Below, piece after piece: positions 12,902-26,275 of a stretch of DNA of 64,000 nt (position 1 is its first letter; each line of letters opens with the position of its first letter). The translations under genes and the position numbers were made by a program. Source of the stretch: Sindora glabra (Eukaryota > Streptophyta > Magnoliopsida > Fabales > Fabaceae); the NCBI GenBank assembly GCA_020226215.1, contig CM035226.1, positions 65,309,455-65,373,454 on the forward strand, read 5' to 3'. Under the pieces are notes generated by a model. It did no database searches. It saw only the letters and a program-made list of their open reading frames with translations, and was not told where the DNA came from.

Positions 12902-15821
12902 GCCTTTCATAGATTTTATTCAATAAATCCAAACTATTAAATTTACTAATACACCATAAATTTAGTGTGTTGAAATCTTCCCTTACACAATTTGACCGGC
13001 GTCTTATTTGTTCTGGGGTTGACAGAGACTAATACTTGTGAAATAGTCTGCCAGTAACAAGAAATTTATTACAACCCGTTGATTTTGGCTTCATAGCAAT
13101 ATGATGCATGACATTTGATTTTTTGACGACCATATTTCAAATAGGGAATGAAAAAAATATTTATACCTAATGTGTCTTATTCAAATTCGTGGATATTTAC
13201 TCAATGATCTTATCGAAGTTAAACCCCTTGCTTAATAGTTTTGACTTGGATTTTTTATTAAATATTTAATAAATTTTGAATCTTTTAAAGTATCTATTAA
13301 TATTAATTTGTACAATGTACAAGTGTATCTCTTATAAATATTTAATGGTTTGGAATCTCTTTTAAATATTATATTAAATTTGTTTGAATAACATATTTTA
13401 TTATTAATCTATTATTATATAAAAATTAATATTATCACATATATAAAAATATTGTGATAGTTTATTTAAAATAAATAATATAAAAAATATTTAAATTTAC
13501 ATTACATTATTAAAATATTTTAAAATAATATTATGTTAGTATATAATATTAGTTTATATAATGTAGGAATATCTAATTATAATATAAATAAATAAATAAT
13601 TATTTATGAGTTAATCTAATACAACTCACATATACTCTAAAGCTATTATAGATAATATAAATAAATCAAAATAAAAATGAATATGAATAAAAAATAGATA
13701 TAATTCATAATTCATAATTGTTAAGTGTAATTATTATTAATGAGACTGATATAATCTATATTTATCTTAAAATTAATATAAATAATATGAATATATTAAA
13801 ACAAGAATGGAATGTAAATTAAAAAAATAAATATAATTTATAATTGTTAAATGTAATAATTATCAATAAAAAGGAATAACTTTTTATTTTTATTGAAAAA
13901 TTTTAAATTATATTGTATTAATAAATCCAAATAGATCTATTTTGGATCTTTTAATTAAATTTTATTGAATTCTTAATGAATATGTATTTTTAATAAATTC
14001 AAAAATAAAATACTTAATAGAATCTAGACCTAATTAGATTTGGGTTGGGTGTACCCAAACCTAATCTTTTACCATCCTTAATTTCAAATATGCCTCACTC
14101 GTAGTTCCTCAACATCTCACCTAAAGAGGGTAGAATTTATGGTGTATTTATATTTTCCACGGTTTTCAAATCTTGACTTGTTGGGTCAATAAAATTGTGC
14201 CACTTGAACAAAGGAGTCAATGTGTCCATGTTCTACTTTTCACGCAATTGGCTCCAAAGACAATGAAATTACAGATACGACAGTTTTATGTGAGAACCGT
14301 TCATATCCATTTTTTCTATTTTGGGAACTCTCCATTGCATATTTATTGCATATTATCTTCTCACTAATGAAAATTATTAAAAAAAGAAAAGAAAAGAAAA
14401 GAAGTATTGCAAATCACCTGAAAAAAAAAAAGAAATATTGCGTAAAAGAATTGGTTAGGCCCAAAAAAATTTTAAACAATGGCAAACATAAAATTTAGGA
14501 ATAATAATTTGTATTTATGGTTCGGATTCGTATTGTTTGAATATTGGTAACAATTCAAATAACCTCAGTTCAAATTCAATCTAAATAATAATTATATGTC
14601 AATCCATTTATTAAATATATTATGATAAATCAACCTATTTAAGTCATTTGATAATTTTAATTAATAAAATTTATATTATTAAATTATTTATTATTTTTCA
14701 AAAAATAATTTTAATAACTAATAAAATGCTTTTTTAAAATTTTATTATTATTTTATTGAAATATAAATTTTATATTTTTATTATATATAATTATTTATAA
14801 TTTAATTATTAATTATTTATTTAATAATATTTTTAAAATTTTAATATAAAATTTTAAACGAATTGACATATTAACTTCTTTACAATCCTAACTTGGCTTT
14901 TTTATTATTCTTGTTACATGAATTAACTTATTTATAGTTAAAACGCATGTAAGTTCAATTTGAACCTATATAACTACTTTGTATTCATGTTGAATTATTA
15001 TATTATGTCAAAAATTACTACTTCTAAAATAATCTAAAAGCTACTTGGAGGACATATAGCTTAAATGCATTTTGCATGTCCTAGTCTTCAAGCAACCCAC
15101 AAATCTAACCAAATAGTCTAAGTTGTTGTTAAGTCATTCAAAAAGTTAACTTAAATGAAAATAAAAAATTAAAAGGTTGATATCACCAAATAGACTGCCA
15201 AGCTAGAGCCATCTGACAAGCAATAGGGATGGCAGATTGAGATAAGGGTGTAATTATCAAGAGCTAATGGGAATATTTACAATTTCCAACTAAGCAAAGG
15301 ATTATTCCTTTCCTATCAATGGCACAAATTTTTTTATGCAAATCTAAATGGTCTATGCATTGCCACATACTTTTGGTTTCGAAACCTTTATCTTTGCTTG
15401 TGTTATTGTAGATTTGACTTATAAAAATGTACTTTTCATTACTCTAACTTATACTATTATATGCTTTTACTTTCTCCTACCTTTTATAGACCTAGGCATT
15501 AGAGTTCATTCAATGATGTCTCTGCCACCTTGCATAACTGACACCCTCTCTATTTTGCAGCTTTCTTGTCACTTTTGCAAGAAAGCCCTCTTACAATTCC
15601 AAATGCTTAACAAATTTTTTAATTCAAATTAAGTATTAATGATCTTATTCTCGTAGGAATTAATGTGATCCTTAATCTATTCAAAGTCAAAGTGACATTG
15701 AAACACTTAACTAGAGATTCACAAATATACATTAATGGAGGTAAATATCAATGCATCCAATGTCAACCACAAATTGTCAACCACAACACAAATGTTAGAT
15801 TGTAAGATTGATGAAAATTCT
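12902..15821. other. Intergenic AT-rich spacer between gene A and the decayed kinase
   Basis: I see no supported gene. 13250-14000 is A/T simple-sequence-like. ORFs at 14173-14498 and 15348-15632 have no recognisable family, and the former is largely lysine-rich low complexity. It holds one copy of a dispersed AT-rich repeat (14600-14880). Confidence 0.7.
14600..14880 (+). repeat. Dispersed AT-rich repeat, forward copy
   Basis: This stretch, ending near 'aaacgaattgacatattaac', matches the reverse complement of 62930-63370 over most of its length, including the 'taatttaattattaattatt' core. Two inverted copies about 48 kb apart indicate a dispersed repeat family; its class is unknown to me. 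Confidence 0.6.
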
Positions 15822-18800
15822 CTACCTTGGTTCCAAAATTGTAATGCTTATTTCATTGGTTGATGAAAAAAAATGCTTGCTATAAGAATCTACTTCAAGC
15901 AAAGCCTTGTCCATAAGGAAAACAGGTTCTTTAGGTTAAGGCATGGCATTCCCATTGCTCAACATCACAACCACATTAGACATGCTTGGCATGTCCTCTG
16001 CATGCTGCTGCACACATAGAAGATCGATATGGATGCAACACAATGCTTTTGAAAGATAGCATGAGTTCCCTATGCATAAATCAATTAACTCTAAAGGCTT
16101 TTCTTTTTCCAAAATTGCTTAGCCCACAATGCACAAAAATTCTTGTTTGTTACCCTTAAACTTTATTACAAGTAGTGCAAGAAAACTGAACTTTATACAC
16201 ATTCACAAATCCAATGAAGGTAACACTATGATTTGAACAAAAAAATCCTTTATTCTTCTTCCCACTTACAATCTCCAACAATAACACACCAAAACTAAAG
16301 AAATCGGACTTTACAAAAAAGAGCTCATGGAAAGCATATTCAGTACTATATAACCACTGAAAAACATTATTTAAACACTTAGTTCAAATGGTTTTTAGAA
16401 ATGGCTAGATGTAATTGACAATGTGTTATGTAAACCTATTATGTTCCAACTATTCTATTTGTATTTCCTTCAGTTTGAACACCTCTAAACATTCTAAACA
16501 TGCCAAAGTTAGAGATTTTTTTATTCAACTCATTGTCAAGCAAAACATTACTTACTTTAAGATTCTTATATATGATTTTCAATTTAGAATCTTGATGAAA
16601 ATATAATAACCATCAGGCAATTCCATATATTATCTTGAAACACTTAGACCAATCCAATTCGGTATCCATTTAGTTATAGAATAAAAAGAATAAGAAAATA
16701 AATTCAAAGGTGTACATGGGGAGGGCAGACATGAAGGATAAAAGGATTGCCGAAATAAAAAAAACTAAAATAAAGCTGATAAGCATTTTCTCCCCTCCTT
16801 CAATGCAACAACCGAAAAGCTTAACAAGATTTTGATCCTAAAGTTTGGCTATCAACATTACTCCATTCTTGAATTCATTAGACCTTTGTTTGGTACTCTG
16901 TGAAAGCCTCTTAATAGCAATTTCTCATCCATCTAGTAGTTTTCCTTACAGCATTTATATATTATAGAATAAATAAAAAAATAACAAGATTAAGTTCTAC
17001 CTTTTTAATAATCATGAAACCAACACATGGCATAATTACCTTGTATACCACCCTAAAGTCACCTTGTCCAAGCTTATTGTCAGTTGAAAGTCATTCGTTG
17101 CATTAGTTATCATAGCAAGGTCAAAGAAAGGAAATTCTAGATCTTCTTTTTGTTCTTCATTAATATTCTCTACCATTAAGTTGTTCTCTGCTTCCTTTGA
17201 AAAAGGGAAATGAGATTTATTTTGATGATAAATCAGGTAGGTTTTTCTTGCAAACATAATCCTACACAAACCAAGTGATTAATCATTTCTAACATACATC
17301 ATGTTACCAGTTAGATAGACTATGACATTATTTAGAATCTATCAAGTGTCAATTATTCCTAAAAATTTAAACTACTAGAAGAAAGTCGATGAATAGTTTT
17401 ATCATTAATCTAACAGAATCTACAAAAATATAACCCAATTAATGTGTGTCATTTCAAAGATCTGAGATAATATGCTTTTGGTTTGCAAGAAACATAACCA
17501 AAAAGAAAACAATGGACAAAAATTTTTCTGAACTGCTGTTAAGTGTCATTAATATTTGTGTTGCGTGTTTTATTGGTGATTACTCATAATGTACGAATCA
17601 GAGTAAGATTTTACCTTCAAAGTTTGTCTTGAACTTGCAAATAAAAGCAAAAGCCAAAACCATTACAAGAACTGCGGCAACGACGATGATTATAATTGCC
17701 AACTTTATCCCATGCTCATTTCTCACAGCTTCACGATCTATTCGCATTGAAAAGAAGATAAATCATTAGAAGTTTGAAAAGTGTTATGATGACAGTATAG
17801 GAAATATAGTGGAGGAGATACTCTTTCAGCTTCTATGAAGAATCAATACAAAACCAACAACTGGAGAGAGATCAAGACCTCACCTATCTTGAAAGTTTTC
17901 ATCAGAATATATAGCTCCTGGCCATTGCTGGAAAACTGTCTGATATCCATGGGATCACCAAACCATATAACACAGCTATTACCACCTTATATTCATCAAG
18001 ATCCATATTCTCATTGACCTAAGAATGAGTAGAATCTAGATATTTCAACCCCCTGAATTTCACAAATCCATCTTTGCTCTTATCCAAGAAACTCAGTTGT
18101 TCTTTTTGCACACATCCGCGAGTCCAATCCATCATATCCCAGCTTCTCGATGATTTTGGCTTGAATCCTGTCAAACATTGGCACATCAAAGAATCATTCA
18201 TGACACAATTCCCATGTGGTCCACAAGGGTTGTAATGATCACAGTTGTCTCTTGGCACAGATGCATAAATCCTCCAAGTTTAAGTGTCCTCAACCCAGAT
18301 GTACCGTTATCGGGAATAAATGGTTTGGTTCATAATAACTCTTGAAATCACAGACTTATTCTTGAGATTGTATGTGTAATAAACCTCATCCTTATTAGAG
18401 ATAAACTTGAACTCAAAAAGTGGATTGGCCTTCACTTTTGGGGCACCACTGAATTGAATGTCATTCCATAGGCCACTCCGGTAGCAAACCTCAGACGCCT
18501 TCCACATTTCAACTTCAGGGTAACCTTCAAGCTCAAGACCCTAAGTAAAGTCTCCTGGAGATGGATCATCCCAGTTCTTCCAAGAAGATACACGCCATTC
18601 AAGACCAGTCTTTAGGTCCCGTCCAAGCTTCATTCTAGGTAACAATGTATCAGAAGGGTAATCAAAGCTTTGCCAAAGGTAATTTTATGGATTTTCATCA
18701 TTTTCTTCTCTTAAAACTAAATTTTCAGAGCCTAAAGCTGAGCAACTGGATTAAGACCTTGTTTCTGGCATTTGCTAACTATACAACAGTTCCATTCTAG

Positions 18801-19087
18801 CTGAGAAGCAAAAGATTTCCCTCCCTGTCTATCCTCATCATGCTCGACTTTTCTTTGATTGGCTTGCTTCGATTGGCTACCTAGACAATAGTTCTAACTG
18901 GGATATTCTTGTACCATATTCCTAAGTAGCGGTTTGCAAAATCATCTGGACTGAAAAAACCTAATTCAAAGCTTTCATTTGGAGAAACTAAGGACTTACC
19001 AACAAGAATTGATTGAAATTGGTTTATGAAGTCAGTTGCATAGGAAACATGAAAGAAGAAGAACAAAAACTTGGTAACTACAAACAT
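15822..19087 (-). pseudogene. Decayed S-receptor-like kinase (pseudogene C)
   Basis: It has the same domain order and approximate exon order as gene A: signal peptide and lectin start at 19087, EGF-like region near 18258-18130, membrane-exon remnant near 17600-17740, juxtamembrane exon near 17240-17040, kinase exons between 16950 and 16130, and a last exon ending in a family-typical tail with stop at 15822-15824. It is disabled many times: a stop replaces the conserved Trp of the lectin 'VVWVANR' motif (near 18880), there are frameshifts in exon 1, most of the PAN cysteine segment is missing, the kinase HRD has become YKN and DFG has become NFG. A catalytically active product is not possible. 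It is much more diverged from A and B than they are from each other. Confidence 0.9.
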
Positions 19088-19399
19088 AAAAGAAAGATTA
19101 GTAATCCCTTACGCACTTCGAAGTTCAATGCTTAATTGTTATAACAGAACTCAGAAGAGTATTACCCCGTGAAATTCATTATTTCAGACTTTTTAACTGT
19201 GGAGAGGTTATATCACCACACAAGAAGAAGATGCAACCATTTATATTGAAAATTTCAAGTAATCTTCATCGATATGGGTGGCTGTTAGATTTTTGCCACA
19301 ATTTCCTGTACATGAGCTGCAGCTAAACTTATGTTCTTGATCCACATGTCCCCTTAATGGAATCTTTGTTAGGCTCACAAATAAATCAAGGCTTTTGAG
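19088..19399. other. Upstream flank of pseudogene C
   Basis: Former promoter side of pseudogene C, cut off by the copia insertion at 19400. I see no clear regulatory motif. Confidence 0.5.
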
Positions 19400-19797
19400 T
19401 GTTGTAGAAAGATAATCCAAAACTAAAAAAGAATATCCTAATTAAGTAGTTACTTAGTTAGTTAGTTAATGTGGTTAAGAGAATATTCCATCCAATTAGT
19501 TAGTTAATTAGAGTGGTTAGTTTTTTAGCTATTTTAGCACTATGAATAAGAGTTCTTGTCCACTATGAAAGGACAAAAAATTGAGAAGCTAAAAGTACTG
19601 TTGTGTGAGAAATCATGTTGAGAGAGAGTGTTATGTGTATTTCTATATAAAGTGAGAGTGCAATGTGAATTATCAATGCAAATAATCATCATATAGTAGT
19701 GTTATGAAGATTATAGAATAAAGATCAAGTGTAATTTTATTCATCTTCTTCTTCTTTAATATTTTTTATTCATATTTGTTGATCTCTATTTTTAACA
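19400..19797 (+). repeat. Left LTR of Copia-B
   Basis: 398 bp, 5'-TGTTG...AACA-3'. It aligns along its length with 23989-24981 once the LINE is removed. Confidence 0.9.
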
Positions 19798-19799
19798 TA

Positions 19800-19813
19800 T
19801 TGGTATCAAAAGC
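19800..19813 (+). other. Primer-binding site of Copia-B
   Basis: ttggtatcaaaagc, two bases after the left LTR, close to the copia consensus TGGTATCAGAGC that pairs with the initiator Met tRNA 3' end. Confidence 0.8.
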
Positions 19814-19824
19814 AAGGTTTGATC

Positions 19825-20874
19825 ATGGTAGATTTGAGTGGGTCTTTTTAGACTTCTTTTCTACTATTGGATGGCAAGAACTTTGACAAATAAAGCATTC
19901 AAATGAAAACACTCTTTGGTTGTCAAGAAGTCTTGCATGTTGTGATTAAGGGATTTGCAGAAATTGGTGAAGAAGCTTTTGAAGTTAAGAAAAAGACCTA
20001 TCTTGAAAGCAAGAAGAAAGATTGCAAGGCCATTTACTTCATTCATTAAAGTGTTAATAGCACGATCTTTGAAAAGATCAGTGGTGCTAAAATCTCTAAG
20101 AATGCAAGGAAAATCTTGGAAAAATACCACAAAGAGGCTGACAAGATCAAGAAAGTATGACTTTAGACCTTAAAGAGGCAATTTGAGCTTTTACAAATAA
20201 GCAATCAAGAAAGCATTGATGATTATTTTATAAAAGTTCTAGCTTTGATAAACAAGATGAAGGCCAATAGAGATACAATAAAAAATCTTACCATTATAGG
20301 GAAAATTCTTAGAATTTTAACAATAAAATTTAATCATATTGTTGTTTGTCATTGAGGAGTCAAAGATCTAGCCAACATGACAGTGGATGATCTATAAAGT
20401 TTTCTAGAAGCTCATGAGTAGAAGGTTAATGAAAGGAATTCTAAAAAATCAATGAAGCAAGTATTTCAAAGTTATATTTAAAAACAAGAAAAATCTTCTA
20501 AAGGATCACAAAGGGGAGGAAATCCTTGGATACCTAGAAGAGTAAGAAATAAAGGCAATTATGGTGAAAAAGGCTTTACGAGGCAAGATTATCATGAAAG
20601 TGAAAGAGAAGAAGTAAGTCATGAAAAATCAATCATGCATAAACCTTAACAGAGGACTAGAAGTAAAGGAAATGGCAAAAGATTGAGATTTGACAAGTCT
20701 TATATTAAATGCTATGAGTGCCACCAACATGGCTATTTTGTTGATGAGTATAAATCAAAGAAAATGATTGTTCAGGTTGAAAAAGCAACCAGATTTGTGC
20801 AAGAGAGTAAAAATGATGATCATGTGTTATTAATGGTAACTTTAACCTTTGATGAGTCTAAGTCCAATTTATGA
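19825..20874 (+). pseudogene. Copia-B gag remnant
   Basis: It starts MVDLSG at 19825 and carries several stops and frame changes. The central segment resembles the copia gag (UBN2-type) domain, for example 'NKMKAN..TIK.LTI' and 'DLANMTVDDL'. A CCHC nucleocapsid knuckle is visible in the ORF at 20683-20874, but its last Cys has become Tyr (CYECHQHGYFVDEY). It would package element RNA in an intact copy; this one cannot. Confidence 0.8.
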
Positions 20875-20929
20875 TTTTTTAAATTCTAGTTGTTTTAATC
20901 ATGTGAGAGAAAAAAAGGAGCTATTTGTT

Positions 20930-23900
20930 GAACTAGACAAATTCATAAGATCAAGAGTCAAATTTGCTGATAATAGCACTATTCCAATTGAAAGATCAAG
21001 TAATATATTGATCCAATAAAAGAATGGTGGTTATATATTCATTTTAAAGGTGTTGTATGTACATAATCTTCTAATTTTAGGGCACTGCTAGAAAAAAGCT
21101 ATAATATACAAATGAACTAAGGAGAATTATGGTAATTAATCAAAATAATAGAAACATCTTAAGGGCTCCTTTATTCAAAAATAAAACTTTTAAGATTAAG
21201 ATTCAAAATGGTGTTTACCAATACTTAAATGTTACTGTAAAGGATCAAGCCTAGATTTGGCTTCTTAGGTTTGGTCATCTTAACTTCGAAAGTTTAAACC
21301 AGAGAAGTAGATTAGGGATGGTGCTTGGTCTACCTATAGTGGATTAACCTAATAAATTTTGTGAAGAATGCATGGTAGGAAAATAGCACAAAGGATCATT
21401 CCAAAAGCAAACTAAATATAAAATGAATAAACCATCTAAATTGGTATATATTGATATATGTAGACTAATAAGTGTTCCATCTCTTAGTGGAAATAACTAC
21501 TTTATTACATTTGTTAACAATTTTACTTGAAAGATCTGAGTCTATTTGATCAAGCACAAGTCAAAAGCCTTTAAGACCTTTAAAAGGTTCAAGCAACTAG
21601 CAAAAAAGCAAAATGAACGATTCTTGAAGGTGCTAAGAACTGATAGTGGAGGTGAATACAACTCCAATAAGCTTAATTAATTTTGTGATAAAGAAGGCAC
21701 TATACACGAAGTTATAGCTCTATACACATCTTAACATAATAAGGCAATAAAAAGGAGGAAATGGAACCATCTTGAACATGGTAAAGAGCATGCTAAAGAC
21801 AAAGAACATGCCAACTAGCTATCGGAAAGAAGTTATTTCATGTGCCGTATATATCTTAAATAGATGATTAACTAGAAAGTTAATTAACAAAATACCAAAA
21901 GAGATAGGGATAGGTAAAAAGCCTCTAGTAATCATTTTAAAGTATTTGGCTATCTATTTCCTATGCACATTTAAAAGAAAAGGAGGAAAAAGTTGGATAA
22001 TCGAAGTGATCAAGCTATTCTAGTGGGTTATCGCTTAAAAAGGGGTTATAAATTAATCAATCCTAAGGATCATAGGGTCATTATTAGTAAAGTGTGACTG
22101 TTAACGAAACTAGTACGTGGAATTAAGAAGAAAAATAGAAAAATGAAAAAAAAATAAAAGTGAGTGCTACTTGAGACTAAAAAAAATTATTATTCAAGTG
22201 AAAGGGTGAACAAACAAGTTGTGCAAGGTAAAAGATCAACCTTTAATCCCAGATGATCAAGCAAAATCAAGCAATAATTTATTAGAGAGCATGAAGTATT
22301 CTCATATCATCAAGTGAATGAAGATGGCGATTTAGTGCATCTAGCCTCATTTGCTAATTGTGAACCAGTGAGTTTTGAGCAAGCAATTAAAGAAATGAAA
22401 TGGATTATAGCAATAAAGGAAGAGTTGAAAGTAATTGAGAAAAATTAAACTTAAGATCTTGTTGATTTTCCAAAAGATAAAAGGTTAATTGACTTGAAAT
22501 AGGTGTATAAAACCAAAGGGAAACTAAATATTAAGGTTAAGAAGTACAAGGCTAGATTAATGGTTAAAAGATTCTTACAAAAGCAAAGGCTAGATTATAA
22601 AGAAGTGTTTTTTCTTATTGCAAGGGTCGAGATAGTAAGGTTGGTTATTAGAGTGATAACTTACAAAGGCTCAAAGATACATTGCCTAAATGTGAAATTA
22701 GCATTCCTAAATAGCCTTTTAGATGAGATATTGTATATGTGTCAACCCTTTGGATTTAGGGCAAAAAAGAGTGAGCATAAGGTGTATAAGCTTAACAAGG
22801 TTTTGTATAAGCTTAAACAAACTCCAAGAGTTAGGAACAAGAGAATTCATCATTTCTTTAAGGATCACAGCTTTGAAAAATGTTCTTTAAAGTATAAACT
22901 ATATATGAGAGCAATTGATTTGAAGACCATGATGATTTTATGTTTATAAGAGATAATCTTCTGGTTACTAGGAGTGATAAAATATAAATTGAAAAGTTCA
23001 AAGAAATTATGAAAAAAAAGTTTGAAATGTCAAATTTAGGGCTACTATCTTAATTCTTGTAATGGAGTTTGTTCAAACTTCAAAGGGAATGTTTATGCAT
23101 CAGAGAAAATATACTAATGATATCTCAAAAAAGTTTAACATACTAAGTGTAATAGTGCAAAAACTCTAATTGACACTAGGTGTAAATTAACGATATATGT
23201 TATGTAAGTTGTTTGAGTTATTTATGTAATGCTAAGCCTAACATATGCTATAGAGTAAGTCTATCAATAATAATGTAAAAACTCTAGTTAACACTAGGTG
23301 CAAACTGATGATATATGTCATGTGGGTTATTTGAGGTATTTGTGTAACACGAAGCCTGACATATGCATAGAGTAAGTTTATTAATAAGTTCATAGATAAT
23401 TCTAAGCATTCCCATCAACCAGCAATAAAAAAGATCTTGAGGTATGTCTTTGGTACTAAAGATCAAGGTATGATATTCAATAATAACATTTATTCGAGTA
23501 GAAAAGGAATTCTAGGATACTCAAAGAATGATAAGTATGGCAATCAAGATGATAGAAAGAGCATTAGTGGATATATGATTCAGTTTTGTAACAATACTTT
23601 TTCATAGAGTTTAAAGAAACAACCAATTATGACATTAAAGCTAAATATGTGGTAGCATCTATTAGTGCATGTCAAGCTATGCAGCTTTAAAGCTTACTTA
23701 AGTAAATGCATATGAAATTTGAAAAAGCAATAAAGATCTATGTTAACAATGAATCAGCTATAAACCTAGCCAAGAATCCAATTTTTTATGAAACAAGCAA
23801 GCACATAGAGACCAAATTTCACTATTTGAGGGACTAAGTGAACAAAGAAGTTAGAAATGGCTTATTGCAAGACAGAAGAGTAGGTTGCTAGCATTCTAAA

Positions 23901-23975
23901 TAAATCACTAAAGATTAATAGATTTGAAAGACTTAGAAGTATGTTAGGAATGGTATCGTTCAATGCTTTGACTTA
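20930..23975 (+). pseudogene. Copia-B pol remnant (protease, integrase, RT, RNase H)
   Basis: In order: a pre-integrase stretch around 21240-21400, integrase core fragments around 21440-21700, reverse transcriptase best preserved in 22503-22949 (motif 'YKARLMVK' and the 'LDVKxAFLNG'-like segment), a degraded catalytic motif near 22942-22953 where YVDD reads FIRD, and an RNase H fragment around 23500-23620 ('DDRKSISGYM'). Stops and frameshifts occur throughout, so it is enzymatically dead. Confidence 0.85.
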
Positions 23976-23988
23976 AGGGGTGGGGGAA
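23975..23988 (+). other. Polypurine tract of Copia-B
   Basis: aaggggtgggggaa, directly before the TGTTG of the right LTR. One T interrupts the purines. Confidence 0.75.
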
Positions 23989-24981
23989 TGTTGTAAAAAG
24001 ATAATCAAAACTAAAAAGGAATATCCTAACAAGTGGTTACTTACTTAGTTAGTTAGAGTGGTTAAGAGAATATTCTAACCCAATAGTCAGTTTGTTAGTT
24101 ATTTTAGCACTATAAATAAAAGTGCTCATCTATTATGAGAGGTTAAAATATTCGAAAGTTAAGAATGACATTGTGTAAAAGATCATGTTGAGAAAGAGTT
24201 CTATGTGTGTTTTCGTGTAAAATGAGAGTGACAATGTGATTAATTAACACAAAAGACCAACAACAACAACAACAAATCCTTATCCTACTAAGTGAGGTTG
24301 GCTACATGGGTCGCACTATGCCATTGGGCTTTATCAAAAATTAAATTTTTGATAATATTATTTAATAAGATATCCTTTTTTATAACTTCTTTTAATGTCC
24401 TCTTTAACCTCCCTCTATACTTTTCTACAAGGCTAAAGACTATGTGATCAACTCTTCTCACTGGTGCTTCTAATGGCCTTCTTTGCACATGACCAAACCA
24501 TCTTAATCGATTTTTTGTTATCTTCTCCTTAATAGGTGCGACGCTAATATGTCCTCATATGCAATCATTTCTTATCTTATCCTTTCTTGTATGACCACAC
24601 ATCCATCTTAACATTCTCATTTCTGCTACCTTATTTTTTGCTCTTATTGTCCCTTTAGAGCCTAACATTTACTACCATAGAGCATAATTGATCGTATAAT
24701 AGTCTGCTAAAACTTTCCTTTAAGCTTAGTAGGTACTTTACGATCACAAATCACTCCAGATACCTTTCTCCATTTTAACCATCCAGTTTGTATCTTGTGT
24801 GTGATATCTCCATCAATTTTTCCATTGCTTTGTAAAAAAGATCTCAAGTACTTAAATTAACACGAAAGACCATTGTATAATAATGCTGTGAAATTAGAGA
24901 ATAAAGATCAAGTACTATTTTCACTCATCATCTTCTTTTTTAATATTTTTTATTCATATTTGATGATATTTATTTCTAACA
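23989..24981 (+). repeat. Right LTR of Copia-B, split by a LINE
   Basis: About 380 bp of LTR sequence (23989-24258 and 24872-24981) interrupted by a LINE fragment and the duplicated target. Confidence 0.9.
24259..24855 (-). mobile_element. 5'-truncated RTE-type LINE inserted in the Copia-B LTR
   Basis: On the minus strand the fragment runs from inside a reverse transcriptase ORF to its C-terminus (24488-24288; motif 'QRRPLEAPVRRVDHIVFS', typical of plant RTE-like LINE RT tails). A short 3' UTR contains the complement of 'ctaagtgaggttggctacat', and the 3' end is a (TTG)n tail seen as aacaacaacaac at 24259. It is flanked by 16-bp target duplications 24243-24258 and 24856-24871 differing at one base. 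The insertion is 5'-truncated and inactive. Confidence 0.9.
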
Positions 24982-26275
24982 CTAAGGATCAAGAAAAAAG
25001 TAAGTTTGGTGCTTTACAACTAAAAATTAACCATCTGACTAAGAAGACAATAATTTCAAAATTTAAAAACTTGGTTATGTGTACACTTCTGAATATTTTA
25101 GTAGGTAAAATGAATCTTAACTCCATTAAAAAAATAAAAAAATAAGGTACTTTCAAGGGAAATTCCTATAATGATTAGATTCTAACTACTAGCATTAGAT
25201 TAACATCTAGGGCTAGAATGTTTGTCCAAAAGCACTAAGGTACAAGATATATGTATCATTATCAACGTGGTAAAGTTTAAAGGTGTTTGAGAAATTTTTT
25301 TTATTAATTTTTAACTAATTTGAGTGCTTTTATCTATTTAAACAAATTAATCAGCTAATTTGATTTTTTAACAAATAGCTATTTTAATCAGCTTATTGTC
25401 CCTTAAGCAGCCATTTTAAGAAAAATTAAAAATAGTAATTTTTTAAAATAGCTGATTTACATTTAGTATAAAAAAAGATATTCCTATCCATAATTATAAT
25501 TTTTTTTATATTTTCATCCTTGATAAATAAGAAAATATTAAATTATATTTACTTATTTCTTAGATGAATAATAAATTATAATTATTTATTTTTAAATGGA
25601 ACTAAATAAGTATAATAAATTATATTAAAAATATACATAATAATAAAAAATTACATGAAAATAATTTTATCCTTTCTATCAAATTGTATAAAAAAAGAAA
25701 TGAATATATATTTTATTTTATAGTAAATAATAAAAAATGCATTGATAAAATTATTAATCTTTTATAAAATAATATCTTTTGAATTAAAGAACAATACATA
25801 TTAAGAAAAAAAAACAATGAGATGATATTATTTGCAAAAAATATATTTTTATACTTAAAATGTGTAATTCATCAATATTTTTAATGATAAACATATGAAT
25901 CTTAAATTTAATTTTAAAAATAGTTACAAAATAAATTTTCATAGTTACTATATCCACCAAAATATTACAAGTATTTTTTAATAATAAAATTATAATTATT
26001 TATTTTTTTAAAATCAAATAAATATAATAAATTATAGTAATATAATTTTTTAAAAATTTAATATAATAAATAATATATAATAATTTAAAATATTAATAAA
26101 GTAAAAAATATTTAAATAAATTATAAAATATACATATGTCCTTAAATATTATTTAATATATAAACAACTAATTTTATTAAATATTTTTATATAAAAAATT
26201 AATGCTATCAGTAGTCAAATTAGTTAATATAACCAATTAAATTTTAATTTAACAAACAAATTATCAAACACGGCC
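24982..26275. other. AT-rich spacer
   Basis: From 25300 to 26260 this is nearly pure A/T with TAATAA-like texture. No gene or recognisable element is visible. Confidence 0.7.

Larger units (their letters stand above)
19400..24981 (+). mobile_element. Degenerate Ty1/copia LTR retrotransposon (Copia-B)
   Basis: Two LTRs (19400-19797 and 23989-24981, the second split by a LINE) begin TGTTG and end AACA. A primer-binding site complementary to initiator Met tRNA follows the left LTR and a polypurine tract precedes the right one. Inside, in plus orientation, are remnants of gag, protease/integrase, reverse transcriptase and RNase H in copia order (integrase before RT). Flanking pentamers ttgag and ctaag agree at three of five positions, as expected for an old 5-bp target duplication. 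Many stops make it non-autonomous. Confidence 0.9.

Noticed and set aside
14173..14498. Two overlapping ORFs upstream of the dispersed repeat
   Set aside because: Lys-rich tail from an A-rich tract, no recognisable domain, no paralogue in the window.
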